Of a stretch of DNA of 64,000 bases, positions 44,441 through 54,873 are shown piece by piece. Origin of the DNA: Siccirubricoccus phaeus. GTDB taxonomy: Bacteria > Pseudomonadota > Alphaproteobacteria > Acetobacterales > Acetobacteraceae. The position numbers and the translations under genes are program-made. Positions within the stretch are counted from its first letter, which is position 1, and each line of letters opens with the position of its first letter. The notes below the pieces were generated by a model that ran no database searches, was not told the origin of the DNA, and saw nothing but the letters and a program-made list of their open reading frames with translations. The stretch lies in contig NZ_SRXO01000029.1 of assembly GCF_008360935.1 (NCBI RefSeq), positions 19,668 through 83,667 on the forward strand, written 5' to 3'.

Positions 44441-45559
44441 ATGATGCCAACCGCAATCCCGAAGGCTGTCATTACTCGCACACGGCGCTGGCCGAGGGTG
44501 GCCCGCGTCGGGGCAACGGTGGCCATCGTGGCTGCGGTGTTTGTGGTCCGCATAGCCGCCGACCGCATCTTGCCGGAGGGCTATCCCTACCTTCTTTCGT
44601 TCATAGCCATCCTGATCGCCGCCACGGTGTTCGATCACACCTGCGGCCTGATCGCCACGGTCCTGGCGGGCCTCCTCGCCGACTGGTTCTACCTGCCGCC
44701 GGTCGGCAGCCTCCGCATCGACAGCACCGGGGATATCGTCGGCCTGTGTCTATTCGCCGTCGTCGGAGCCGCGATTTCGATTACCTTCGAACTTCTGCAC
44801 CGGGCGCTGGCCGACCTTCAACAGGCCCTTGCCGAGGTCGCGGCGTCGCACGCCAGCCTGAAGCGATCGGAAGAGCGGCGAGGGCTGCTGCTCCGCGAAT
44901 TTCGCCACCGAACACGGAACGACCTGCATTCATTGGTCGCTCTCCTGCGGCTGCGCGCTCGCGCCGCCCGGTCCGATGCCGCGCGCGAGGGGCTGCTTGA
45001 GGCGTCCGAACACGCGATGGCCCTCGCCCGCGTACATACCCAGCTCGCGGGAAGTGGCGAGATCGCGGGCGACGACGGGACGGAGGTGGACACCCGCCTC
45101 TTCGTGCAGGGGCTATGCGATGGTGTCCTTGCCGCGCAGGTGGGCGATGGCCTTCGTCCCGTGTCCCTGGTTGTCGAGGCCGAGAGCCACAAGCTGGATG
45201 CGGAGAGGGCCGTCTATCTCGGCCTGATGGTCAACGAGGCGGTGACGAACGCGCTGAAATACGCATTCCCCGAGGAAAGGGCGGGGGTCGTGCATGTGCG
45301 CCTCTTCAGATCGTCGAATGACTTCGTCCTGACCGTGACCGACGATGGCATAGGGCTGCCGCCCGAAGGGGAGTTGATGCGAGCGCCCCCGGGGCCGCTT
45401 CCGCCCGGGTCGGGCCTTGGTACCCGCCTGATGCGCGCCCTCGCCGCCCAGCTCCGCGGCACCTTCTCACGCCATCCAGGGGAAGGTGGGCAAGGCACCG
45501 TCGCGAAGCTGCGATTCCCATCGGCGCCGCCGGCGCATCCGTTCCGTACGCCAGGCTGA
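44441..45559 (+). CDS. HisKA_2-type sensor histidine kinase with DUF4118 membrane region
   Basis: 372 residues. Three or four membrane helices in the first 120 residues (ARVGATVAIVAAVFVVRIAA, YPYLLSFIAILIAATVFDHT, GLIATVLAGLLADWFYLPPV) form a DUF4118-like domain. A coiled coil precedes the HisKA_2 box LLLREFRHRTRNDLHSLVAL (phospho-acceptor His) and the HATPase domain with MVNEAVTNALKYAFPEE and VTDDGIGLPP. Similar kinases often signal to PAS/ANTAR or CheY-like regulators, but none is adjacent. TTG 44429 is an alternative start. Codon use is less GC3-rich than neighbours. Confidence 0.9.
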   Translation: MMPTAIPKAVITRTRRWPRVARVGATVAIVAAVFVVRIAADRILPEGYPYLLSFIAILIAATVFDHTCGLIATVLAGLLADWFYLPPVGSLRIDSTGDIVGLCLFAVVGAAISITFELLHRALADLQQALAEVAASHASLKRSEERRGLLLREFRHRTRNDLHSLVALLRLRARAARSDAAREGLLEASEHAMALARVHTQLAGSGEIAGDDGTEVDTRLFVQGLCDGVLAAQVGDGLRPVSLVVEAESHKLDAERAVYLGLMVNEAVTNALKYAFPEERAGVVHVRLFRSSNDFVLTVTDDGIGLPPEGELMRAPPGPLPPGSGLGTRLMRALAAQLRGTFSRHPGEGGQGTVAKLRFPSAPPAHPFRTPG

Positions 45560-45564
45560 CCGCC

Positions 45565-45690
45565 GCAGGTCGCCAGGCGCTCGCCTCTGGGTCCCCATCC
45601 ATAGCGGCGGACCATGTTGGTAGCGGCACCGGTCTCATCGAGGAACACGAAGCTGGCCGGCTCCATGTATCGCTGCCAGGACCGTACGAT
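45565..45690 (-). pseudogene. IS630-family transposase remnant
   Basis: The reverse strand encodes QRYMEPASFVFLDETGAATN and MVRRYGWGPRGERLA, which matches the central DDE region (L-D-E-T-G) of IS630 transposases. Sequence on both sides does not continue the protein, so only a fragment remains. It sits between the kinase gene and cas3. The rest of 45560-45873 has no gene; the cas3 promoter should lie here. Confidence 0.75.
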
Positions 45691-45873
45691 ACGATATTGC
45701 CTCGCTCTGGGTATCCTGTAAGCAAACCATTTGCCGGAGCCCGGGTTTTCCTGCTTGGGTCGACATGCAGTCGAACCGAAATCGCCATGGTGATCCTTTA
45801 CCACAAGGTGCCCCCGGCACGCGGAAGCATACGATGCTCGGCCGCCGGAACTGCTGCGGCCAGGAAACCTGCG

Positions 45874-48612
45874 ATGGACTATTTGGCCAGCGCCCTGAAG
45901 CCTTCGACCGCCCTGTTCTGGGGCAAGGCGCAGCCCGCGGAGGCTGATGCGTCGGCCATGCATCCGCTGGTAGCGCATGCGCTGGAGGTTGCCGCGGTCG
46001 GCGTGCTGCTCGGCCAGTCGCGGGGGCTAAAGTCGCGGGGGCTAAAGTTGCCAGGCAAGGCGCTCGGCTTCCTCCTCGCGCTGCACGATATCGGCAAATT
46101 CTCCCGCCCCTTCCAGGCCATGGCCCCGGCGCTCTGGCCGGCGGAAGCTCTTGGGCCGAGCCCGGTGACGCGACCAGCAGGGCCCAGGCATGACGCAGCC
46201 GGTCTTGTCCTGCTGCGGGATGTCCTTCCCGGTCTGCTCGACCCGCTTCTCCCGGCCGGTGAGGATGGGCGAGGCTGGCGCGACTCCCTTCGTTCCCCTC
46301 TGCTCCGGGCCATCGCCGGTCATCACGGCCGGCCGCCGGAGATGCCAAAGCTGCCGCCTGATGAGACGGTGATCTGCGCCGCCTGCCGTGATGCGGCGCA
46401 GGATTTCGGCACGGCGATGGCCGCCCTCTTTGCGCCGTCCCCCTTGCCGGTGCTGCGCGAAGCCGAGGTCGATCGCATCGCCTGGCACCTCGCGGGTCTC
46501 ACCACCCTCGCCGATTGGATCGGCTCCCGCCGGGCCTGGTTTCCCTATGCAGCGCCCGAGGCGGTGCACGATCCGGCCGCCTATTTCTGGGACCAGGCCC
46601 TGCCACGAGCGGCGGCGGCGATCGCCGCGGCGGGGCTGGCGCCAGCGCGCCCGGCGCCCTTCCAAGGCTTGCGTGGCCTGTTCCCGATCGCGTTGCCCTC
46701 CCCCGTGCAGCACTGGGCGGAGACGGTCGCACTGCCCGGCGGCCCAATGCTCGCCGTCATCGAGGATCTGACCGGCAGCGGCAAGACCGAGGCGGCGCTG
46801 ACCCTTGCGCATCGGCTGATCGCCGCAGGCCGTGCCAACGGGGTCTTCATGGCGCTGCCGACCATGGCCACAGCAAACGCCATGTTCGATCGGCTGGCGG
46901 ATGCCTGTCGTGGCCTCTTCGCGGCGGAGGCGCATCCGTCCCTCGCGCTCGCTCATGGCCGCGCGGGGCTCGATCCCCGCTTCCTTGCCGCCATCCCGGC
47001 CGAACCCAACACAGCCGCCATGCGGCGGCGGCACGCCGACCCCGCCGACGAACCGGCTGAGGCTCATTGCGCCGCCTGGCTGGCGGAGGACCGGCGCCGG
47101 GCGCTGCTGGCGCAGGTCGGGATCGGCACCATCGACCAGGCGCTGCTGGCGGTGCTGCCCGTGCGGCACGCCGCACTGCGGCTGCAAGGCCTGGCGGGCA
47201 AGGTGCTGATCATCGACGAGGCGCATGCCTTCGACGCCTACATGCAGCGCGAGATGCTGACCCTGCTGGAGTTCCACGCGGCGCTAGGCGGCTCCGCCGT
47301 GCTGCTCTCGGCGACGCTGCCGCTGGCGTTGCGGGCGCGGCTGGTCGGCGCCTGCCGCAAGGGGCTGCTGGGGCGCGACCCGCGCCAGCTTCTGACGGAA
47401 ACCGCCTATCCGCTGGCGACGCTCGCTTCGGCGGCGGGGGCGGTGGAGCAGCCCTGCGCGCCACGGGACGGCCTGCCGCGCCGGGTCGCGGTGACGCGCC
47501 TGCCGGATGCGGATGCCGCGCTGGAGCGGATCATCGCCGCCGCCAAGGCCGGCGCCGCCGTGGCCTGGGTGCGCAACACGGTGGACGACGCGATCGCGGC
47601 AGCCGAGGCGCTGCGGGCGCGGGGCCTGGCGCCGCTGCTGTTCCACGCCCGCTTCGCGCTCGTGGACCGCCTGGCCATCGAGCGCGAGGTGCTGCGCCGC
47701 TTCGGCCGGCAGGGGCAGGACCGCCCGGGCGTGTTGGTGGCGACCCAGGTGGTGGAGCAATCGCTGGACCTGGATTTCGACCTGCTGGTCACCGACCTCG
47801 CCCCGGCCGATCTGCTGATCCAGCGGGCCGGCCGGCTGTGGCGGCATGATCGCGGCGCCCGTCCGGTGCCGGGGCCGGAATTGCTCGTGGTCTCACCGGC
47901 GCCGGTGGCGGATCCGCCGGCGGACTGGATCAGGGCAGCGCAGCCGGGGACGGCGGCGGTGTATCGCGATCCGGCGCTGCTCTGGCGCAGCGCCCGGGCG
48001 GTGTTTGCCCGCGGCGCCATCGAGACGCCGGGCGATATGCGGCCGTTGATCGAGGCGGCGGCGGCGGATGAACGGCCGGCAGCCTTGGCCCGCGCGGCGC
48101 AGGAGGCGGAGGGCAAGGTGCATGCGGAGACGGAGATCGCCCGCCAGAATCTGCTGAGCTTCCGCGGCGCCTATGACCGGGAGGCGGGCCTGTGGGAGCT
48201 GGAGACCCGCACGCCGACCAGGCTGGAGGACCGGCCAAGCGTGACCTTGCGGCTGGCGGTGGAGCGGCAGGGGTGGGTGATGCCCTACGCCGATGGCCCC
48301 GATCCAAGCCGTGCCTGGGCCCTCTCGGAAGTCGCCGTGGCACGGCACCGCATTGCCGCTTGTCTCGTGCCGGCAGGGTTGGAAGTCGCTGCGGAAGAGG
48401 CCAGGGCAGGCTGGGGGCGGTTGGAGAGGGAGTCCGATCGGATCCTGCTCGGGGTGCTGACGCCCAGGGGAAACGAATTTACCATGCTGGCCACCGCCGA
48501 TTCCGGAGAACCGGTCATGGTCCGCTACGACCCGCATGCAGGTCTCTCCCTACATGCGCCCGTAATGGCGGATGAGCCGGCACGCGGCAGCGCCGCATCT
48601 TCGCTTGGCTAG
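45874..48612 (+). CDS. cas3: CRISPR-associated helicase-nuclease Cas3 (type I-E)
   Basis: 912 residues. The N-terminal HD nuclease domain has HPLVAHALEVAAVG, ALHDIGKFSRPFQAM (H71-D72), RHDAAGLVLL and IAGHHGRPPE. The SF2 helicase core has Walker A LTGSGKTEAALTLAHRL (residues about 300-305), DEAH in LIIDEAHAFDAYM (448-451), motif III LLSATLP, and QVVEQSLDLDFDLLVTDLAP with QRAGRLWRH (motifs V and VI). A 15-bp duplication at 46018-46047 gives SRGLKSRGLK near residue 50. The start at 45874 follows AGGAAA; the frame is open upstream but that stretch is not Cas3-like. Recruited by Cascade to degrade target DNA. Confidence 0.96.
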   Translation: MDYLASALKPSTALFWGKAQPAEADASAMHPLVAHALEVAAVGVLLGQSRGLKSRGLKLPGKALGFLLALHDIGKFSRPFQAMAPALWPAEALGPSPVTRPAGPRHDAAGLVLLRDVLPGLLDPLLPAGEDGRGWRDSLRSPLLRAIAGHHGRPPEMPKLPPDETVICAACRDAAQDFGTAMAALFAPSPLPVLREAEVDRIAWHLAGLTTLADWIGSRRAWFPYAAPEAVHDPAAYFWDQALPRAAAAIAAAGLAPARPAPFQGLRGLFPIALPSPVQHWAETVALPGGPMLAVIEDLTGSGKTEAALTLAHRLIAAGRANGVFMALPTMATANAMFDRLADACRGLFAAEAHPSLALAHGRAGLDPRFLAAIPAEPNTAAMRRRHADPADEPAEAHCAAWLAEDRRRALLAQVGIGTIDQALLAVLPVRHAALRLQGLAGKVLIIDEAHAFDAYMQREMLTLLEFHAALGGSAVLLSATLPLALRARLVGACRKGLLGRDPRQLLTETAYPLATLASAAGAVEQPCAPRDGLPRRVAVTRLPDADAALERIIAAAKAGAAVAWVRNTVDDAIAAAEALRARGLAPLLFHARFALVDRLAIEREVLRRFGRQGQDRPGVLVATQVVEQSLDLDFDLLVTDLAPADLLIQRAGRLWRHDRGARPVPGPELLVVSPAPVADPPADWIRAAQPGTAAVYRDPALLWRSARAVFARGAIETPGDMRPLIEAAAADERPAALARAAQEAEGKVHAETEIARQNLLSFRGAYDREAGLWELETRTPTRLEDRPSVTLRLAVERQGWVMPYADGPDPSRAWALSEVAVARHRIAACLVPAGLEVAAEEARAGWGRLERESDRILLGVLTPRGNEFTMLATADSGEPVMVRYDPHAGLSLHAPVMADEPARGSAASSLG
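46018..46047 (+). repeat. 15-bp tandem duplication inside cas3
   Basis: TCGCGGGGGCTAAAG is present twice in direct succession. In-frame, it adds five residues in the HD domain before the HD motif. Confidence 0.9.
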
Positions 48613-48755
48613 GTGTTCCTCGCTTAAGCGGGGATGACGGCGCAAGGCATGCGGCAGAGCCGCAGTAAATCCATTGCAAACTTGCACTTAATTTATTACG
48701 AATATCGCCACTATTCGGGAAGGCGGCCGATCGGCCCAGCCGTCAGGAGGGATGG
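48613..48755 (+). promoter_or_regulatory. A/T-rich promoter region of the Cascade genes
   Basis: The gap between cas3 and cas8e. Bases 48665-48710 are by far the most A/T-rich stretch locally and contain TTGCAA (48674), TTGCAC and TTATTACGAATAT, which could serve as -35 and -10 elements. A ribosome-binding site AGGAGGG sits just before the cas8e GTG. This suggests cas8e onward has its own promoter, as in E. coli. Confidence 0.5.
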
Positions 48756-50354
48756 GTGGATCAAGGGCCAAGATCGCCTCTGAATCTTCTGCTTCAGCCC
48801 TGGCTCCCCGTCCTCCGCCAGGGTGGCAAACACGAGATGGTCCGCCCGGCGCAGATCGCCGAGGCGGACAACCTGGTCGTGGGCCTCGACTGGCCACGCG
48901 CCGACTTCCGCATCGCCGGCCTGGAGTTCCTCATTGGCCTGCTCGCCACCGCTTGCCCGCCCGAGGATGGTTCCACCTGGCTCGACTGGTGGCATTCGCC
49001 GCCCAGCCCCGCAACCCTCGACGCCGCCCTCGCCCCCTTCGCCCATGCCTTCGATCTCGACGGCGACGGCCCCCGCTTCCTGCAGGACCGTGAGGACCTC
49101 GTCTCCGATCCCGAACCCATCGAGCGCCTGCTGATCGAATCCCCCGGCGCCAGCACCCTGCGGCAGAACACCGACCTCCTGGTCCACCGCGGCCGCGTCG
49201 CCCGCCTCGGTCGCCCTGCTGCCGCCATGGCGCTCTACACCTTCCAGGGCTGGGCCCCGGCCGGCGGTGCCGGCAACCGCACCGGGCTGCGCGGCGGCGG
49301 GCCGCTCACCACCCTCGTCCTGCCGGGCGAGCGGCCAACCCTGTGGCAGACCCTCTGGGCCAATGTCCCGGTCCGGCCGGAGGGGCCGCCGGCGCCGGAG
49401 GAATATCCGCTGGTCTTCCCCTGGCTGGCGCCCACCGTCACCTCGGAGGGCAACCGCGGCGTCACCCCGGAGCAAAGCCACCCCTTGCAGGCCTGGTGGG
49501 GGATGCCGCGCCGCATCCGGCTGGACTTCGCACCCGGCGACCAGCCCTGCGACCTGACCGGCAGCCGCGACGGCGTGCAGGTCACCTCCTGGCGGCAACG
49601 CCCGCGCGGGGCGAATTACGTCGGGTGGGGCCGCGTCCATCCGCTGTCGCCCTACTATGCCCAGAAGCCCGGGGACGCATGGCTGCCGGTCCATCCCCAA
49701 CCCGGCGGCATCGGCTATCGCCACTGGCTCGGCCTGGTGATGCGGGACCGCGAGGGGCTGCGCCTGCCGGCCCAGAGCGTCCACCAATGGCGTGAGACGC
49801 GGGAGCGCGATGTCGGCCGCCCCGGCACCCGCCTGCTCGCCGCCGGCTACGACATGGACAACATGAAGGCCCGCGGCTTCGTCGAAAGCGAGATGCCCCT
49901 GCCGCCCGCGGCCGACAAGGAAAAGCAGGAGAACCTGGCCACCGCCCTGATTCTCTCCGCCAACCAGGTCGCCGCAGTGCTGCGCAGCGCGGTGCGCCAG
50001 GCGCTGTTCAGCCCCGGCGCCACGGTGAAGCTGGAGGCAGAGCTCTTCTCCAGCCTCCGCGAACGGGTCTGGGAGGCGACCGAAGCAGGCTTCTTCGAGC
50101 GGCTCGCAGCGCAACCCGAGGATGCCAAGGCAAGTTGGCTGCACGAATTGCGGCGCCTTGCCCTGGCCCTGTTCGACGAGGCCGCGCCACTCACGCCGGA
50201 GAATGGCGCCCTCGCTCCGCGCATCAGCCGCGCCCGCCGGGGCCTTGTGTTCGCCCTGTCCGGCTTCGGCAAGGAGGGCGCCGCGCTGTTCGGCCTGCTG
50301 GGGCTGGCCGCTGCGCAACCCAAAGCGAAGAAGGGACGGGGGAAGGCCGCATGA
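48756..50354 (+). CDS. casA: Cascade large subunit Cas8e (Cse1/CasA)
   Basis: 532 residues, close to the usual 500-560. It starts with GTG after AGGAGGG: the N-terminus is NLLLQPWLPVLRQGGKHEMV, the typical Cse1 opening (N-L-L-x-x-P-W-I-P-V). Also visible are FEIAGLEFLIGLLA-like FRIAGLEFLIGLLATACPP, LLIESPGASTLRQNTDLLVH, and the C-terminal helical bundle. It recognises the PAM and recruits Cas3. Its stop overlaps the start of cas11 (ATGA). Confidence 0.96.
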   Translation: MDQGPRSPLNLLLQPWLPVLRQGGKHEMVRPAQIAEADNLVVGLDWPRADFRIAGLEFLIGLLATACPPEDGSTWLDWWHSPPSPATLDAALAPFAHAFDLDGDGPRFLQDREDLVSDPEPIERLLIESPGASTLRQNTDLLVHRGRVARLGRPAAAMALYTFQGWAPAGGAGNRTGLRGGGPLTTLVLPGERPTLWQTLWANVPVRPEGPPAPEEYPLVFPWLAPTVTSEGNRGVTPEQSHPLQAWWGMPRRIRLDFAPGDQPCDLTGSRDGVQVTSWRQRPRGANYVGWGRVHPLSPYYAQKPGDAWLPVHPQPGGIGYRHWLGLVMRDREGLRLPAQSVHQWRETRERDVGRPGTRLLAAGYDMDNMKARGFVESEMPLPPAADKEKQENLATALILSANQVAAVLRSAVRQALFSPGATVKLEAELFSSLRERVWEATEAGFFERLAAQPEDAKASWLHELRRLALALFDEAAPLTPENGALAPRISRARRGLVFALSGFGKEGAALFGLLGLAAAQPKAKKGRGKAA

Positions 50355-50914
50355 TCCGCTACCCGCAGGGCGCCCATGTCTGGTGGCGCGGGCTGCGGCC
50401 CGACCCCGGCCGCGCCAACCCCGCCGACCGCAGCGGCGACCGCGCCGCCCTCGCCCGACTGCGCCGCTGCGCGACGGTGGCCGCGGCGATGCAGGAGCCG
50501 GCGACCCTCGCCCTGTTCCGCCTCTGCCAGGCGGATCATGCGGGCGACCTGGTGCCCATCGCCCTTGCCGCCGCCGTGCTGGCGCATCTGCGGGAGGACA
50601 GGCCGGAGATCTCGGTCGCCCGTCAGCTCGGGCCGGAAAGCCCGGAGCGGCCGGAGACAGCGCGCCTCAAGCCGCTGCGCTTCCGCCGGCTGCTGGAGGC
50701 AAGCGAGCCGGATGACTGCCTCGCCGCCTTCCGCCGCCTGCTGGCCCTGGCGGGCGGCGAGGCGAATGCCCGCGACCTGGCCCGCGCCCTGTTCGAGTGG
50801 ACCGACCGCTTCCGCGGCGAGGAGGTCCGGCGCCGCTGGATCTTCGCCTATTGGAACGCCAACCCGCAGCCTACCCCTGCCACGCCCAGCCCCGCCGAGG
50901 CCCCCGCGCCATGA
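50351..50914 (+). CDS. casB: Cascade small subunit Cas11 (Cse2/CasB)
   Basis: 187 residues, all helical. It begins MIRYPQGAHVWWRGLRPDPG and includes RAALARLRRCATVAAAMQEP and KPLRFRRLLEASEPDDCLAA, typical of Cse2. The C-terminal tail (after residue 170) is Pro/Ala-rich. Two copies sit along the crRNA-target duplex in Cascade. The start and stop both overlap neighbours by ATGA, so expression is coupled to cas8e and cas7. Confidence 0.94.
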   Translation: MIRYPQGAHVWWRGLRPDPGRANPADRSGDRAALARLRRCATVAAAMQEPATLALFRLCQADHAGDLVPIALAAAVLAHLREDRPEISVARQLGPESPERPETARLKPLRFRRLLEASEPDDCLAAFRRLLALAGGEANARDLARALFEWTDRFRGEEVRRRWIFAYWNANPQPTPATPSPAEAPAP

Positions 50915-52089
50915 GCCGCTTCCTGCAACTCCATCTGCTGACCTTCTTCCCGCCTGCCAATCTGAACCGCGACGATACCGGGCGGCCGAAGACCGCGGTG
51001 GTGGGCGGCGCGCCGCGGCTCCGGCTCTCCTCCCAGGCGCTGAAGCGGGCCTGGCGCACCTCGGAAGTCTTCGAAAAAGCGCCAGATGGACATCTGGGCG
51101 TCAGGACGCAACGCATCGGCGAAAATATCGCCCTGCTGCTTCAACGCGATCATCAACTTGGGCAGGCGGAGGCCAGTTCCATCGCTCGGGTTCTCGCTGC
51201 GGTCTTCGGCAAGCCGGAATCCAGCCCGAAACCTGGACAGGAGCTTTTCATTCGGCAGCTGGCCTTCATCAGCCCGGATGAGCGGGGCAACGTCTCTAAG
51301 TATCTTGAGCGTGCCATGAACGATCCTGAGACCCGCGCCCAACTTGCGAAGGCCGCGAGCGAGATCGCTCTCGATCCCGAGGGCGACGACGAGGAAAGCG
51401 ACAACGAGGTCCGCAGCAAGAAGGGCAAGGCGCCAAAGCAATCGAAGCAGACGACGAAATTGATCAAGGAGATGCGTGCGGAGATTCTGACGGTCGCGGA
51501 CACTGCCGCGGACATCGCGCTGTTCGGCCGTATGCTCGCGGACACGCCCGATCGCAACCGCGAAGCCGCGGCGCAGGTGGCGCATGCCATCACCACGCAC
51601 CGCGTCACCGTCGAGGATGACTACTACACGGCGGTCGATGACCTGAAGACGCCGGCCGAGGATGCCGGCGCCGGCTTCCTCGGTGAGGCGGCCTTCGGCT
51701 CCGGCATCTTCTACCTCTATCTCTGCATCGACCGCGCCCTGCTGCTGCGCAATCTCGGCGGCGAGACGGCGCTCGCCGCGACCGCCCTCGGCGCCCTGGC
51801 CGAGGCGGCGGCGACGGTGGCGCCGCGCGGCAAGCAGAACAGCTTCGCGGCGCATGGCAGGGCCGACTACGTCCTGGCGGAGAAGGGCGACCAGCAGCCG
51901 CGCACCCTGGCCGGCGCCTTCGCGCGGCCAATCGCCGGCAGCGACCTCATGGCCGACTCCGTCAAGGCCCTGACGGCGTTCCGGGCGGCGCTGACCCAGG
52001 CCTATGGGCCGCAATCCGACGCGGAGAAAGTCATGCATGTCGGCCATGCAGGGACGCTGGCCGACATCATCGCCTTCTGCCGCGCCTGA
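50911..52089 (+). CDS. casC: Cascade backbone subunit Cas7e (Cse4/CasC)
   Basis: 392 residues. It starts MSRFLQLHLLTFFPPANLNR DD-like and has GAPRLRLSSQALKRAWRTS, QVAHAITTHRVTVEDDYYTA and FGSGIFYLYLCIDRALLLRN, all characteristic of Cse4/CasC. Six copies form the crRNA-binding backbone. Around residues 150-185 is a charged insertion: an acidic run (EGDDEESDNE) followed by a Lys-rich one (KKGKAPKQSKQTTK), in the region of the thumb or helical domain; its length differs from common homologues. The last domain contains the usual NSFAAHGRADYVLAE. Confidence 0.96.
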   Translation: MSRFLQLHLLTFFPPANLNRDDTGRPKTAVVGGAPRLRLSSQALKRAWRTSEVFEKAPDGHLGVRTQRIGENIALLLQRDHQLGQAEASSIARVLAAVFGKPESSPKPGQELFIRQLAFISPDERGNVSKYLERAMNDPETRAQLAKAASEIALDPEGDDEESDNEVRSKKGKAPKQSKQTTKLIKEMRAEILTVADTAADIALFGRMLADTPDRNREAAAQVAHAITTHRVTVEDDYYTAVDDLKTPAEDAGAGFLGEAAFGSGIFYLYLCIDRALLLRNLGGETALAATALGALAEAAATVAPRGKQNSFAAHGRADYVLAEKGDQQPRTLAGAFARPIAGSDLMADSVKALTAFRAALTQAYGPQSDAEKVMHVGHAGTLADIIAFCRA

Positions 52090-52094
52090 AGGAC

Positions 52095-52838
52095 ATGCCG
52101 CACTACCTCACCTTCGCCCTCGTCGCGCCGCTGGCCGCCTTCGGCAGCATCGCGGTGGGCGAGCGGCGCGGCGGCTGGGATCGCCCGGGGCGGTCCGCCG
52201 TGCTTGGCCTGATCGGCGCCTGCCTCGGCCTGGAACGGGAGGACGAGGCAGGCCAGGCCGCGCTGGCCGAGGGCTACGGGCTGGCCATGCTCTGCGTCGC
52301 GCCCGGGGCGCTGCTGGCCGACTACCACACGGCGCAGGTGCCCTCCGCCCAGCGCGGACGGCGCTTCGCCACGCGGGCGGAGGAGCTGGCAGCCCCAGGG
52401 CTGAACACCATCCTCTCCCGTCGCGACTACCGCAGCGGCGCCTGGCACCTCGCCGCGCTTTGGCCGCGCGTGCCGGCGCCGCGCTGGGGACTGGAGGCGA
52501 TCGCCGAGGCCATGCGACGCCCGGTCTTCACACCCTATCTCGGCCGCAAATCCTGCCCGCTCGGCCTGCCGCTGGCGCCGGAGCTGGTGGCGGCCACGGA
52601 TGCGCCGGCGGCACTGCTGGCCCGTCATGCCAGCGAGGCGAAGGAAGGACGGTTCCGCAAAACCTGGCTGGGCCCCGCCACCGGGCCGCTCACCGTGGCG
52701 ATGGAGGCGGAGCCGGGCGGGCTGCCCGCAGGGCTGCGCCATCTCCGCACGGAGCGCCGGCGCGACCAGCCCCGCTCCCGCCGCCGCTGGCAGTTCGACC
52801 TGCGGGAGGAGCTGATCCTCGCGGTGCCGCAGCCATGA
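52095..52838 (+). CDS. casD: Cascade subunit Cas5e (CasD)
   Basis: 247 residues. It opens YLTFALVAPLAAFGSIAVGE, matching the Cas5e beginning (L-x-L-x-G-P-L-x-S-x-G), with RPGRSAVLGLIGACLGLERE and LSRRDYRSGAWHLAAL plus PVFTPYLGRKSCPLGLPLAP. It caps the 5' handle of the crRNA. Five bases separate it from cas7, and its stop overlaps the start of cas6e (ATGA). Confidence 0.95.
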   Translation: MPHYLTFALVAPLAAFGSIAVGERRGGWDRPGRSAVLGLIGACLGLEREDEAGQAALAEGYGLAMLCVAPGALLADYHTAQVPSAQRGRRFATRAEELAAPGLNTILSRRDYRSGAWHLAALWPRVPAPRWGLEAIAEAMRRPVFTPYLGRKSCPLGLPLAPELVAATDAPAALLARHASEAKEGRFRKTWLGPATGPLTVAMEAEPGGLPAGLRHLRTERRRDQPRSRRRWQFDLREELILAVPQP

Positions 52839-53517
52839 CGGCGCTCCATCTCAGCCGCGTGCGGTTGCGGCGGGATGCGCAGATCGCCGCACTCGCGCGG
52901 CTGCTGCTGCCGGAGGAGACCGGGGCGCAGGCCGTGGCGGCGCATCGGCTGATCTGGGCACTCTTCGCCGATGCGCCGGAGCGGCAGCGGGATTTCCTCT
53001 GGCGGCAGGAGCAGCCCGGGCAGTACCTGGCGCTCTCGCGGCGGCCGCCCCTGCCGCTGGCGGATGTCTTCGAGATCGAGACCAAGGAATTCGCCCCGGC
53101 CCTCGCGGCGGGCGACCGGCTCGGCTTCCGGCTGCATGCCAACCCGGTGGTCGCGGCGGGCGGCAAGCCGGGCCAGCGCGGCCGGCGGCATGACGTGGTG
53201 ATGCACGCGCTGCACCGCCTGCCCGCCGGCGCCGAAAGGGCGGAGGCACGGCTGGAGACGGCCATCGCGGCCGGCCGCGCCTGGTTCGCCCGCCAGGGTG
53301 AGGCGCAGGGCTTCGCGCCGGTGGGCGAGGTGGCGATCGATGGCTACGAGACGGTGCGCCTGCCGCGCGAGGGCGCGCCGCCCATCCGCTACAGCGTGCT
53401 GGACTTCGAGGGTGTGCTGACCGTCCTCGATCCGCCGCGCTTCCTGGCCGCTCTGGCCCAGGGCTTCGGCCGCGCCCGTGCCTTCGGCTGCGGCCTGATG
53501 CTCATCCGCCGCGCGGG

Positions 53518-53521
<4 letters not shown>
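52835..53521 (+). CDS. casE: crRNA-processing endoribonuclease Cas6e (CasE)
   Basis: 228 residues. Likely catalytic His is H37 in AVAAHRLIWALFAD, the H-x-L-x-W-x-L-F motif. The C-terminal Gly-rich loop FGRARAFGCGLMLIRRAG is complete. Also typical are YLALSRRPP and the second RRM half beginning near ETVRLPREG. It cleaves the repeat hairpin and remains bound to the 3' handle. Overlaps cas5 and abuts cas1. Confidence 0.95.
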
Positions 53522-54803
<1,282 letters not shown>

Positions 54804-54873
54804 AACGGCTGTTCCGCCTGGTGCGATCTTTGACATGAATATCTGCCTTTCGAATCAATAGACTCCAGGAAGA
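54804..54873 (+). promoter_or_regulatory. Short CRISPR leader
   Basis: 70 bases between the cas2 stop and the first repeat, A/T-richer than its surroundings, with CTTTGACATGAATATCTGCC and GAATCAATAG. ATCAA resembles half of an IHF site, but the second half is not convincing. Its position beside cas2 marks this as the leader end of the array. Confidence 0.65.

Noticed and set aside
54850..54873. IHF site in the CRISPR leader
   Set aside because: Only the ATCAA half fits; the second half of the consensus is missing.
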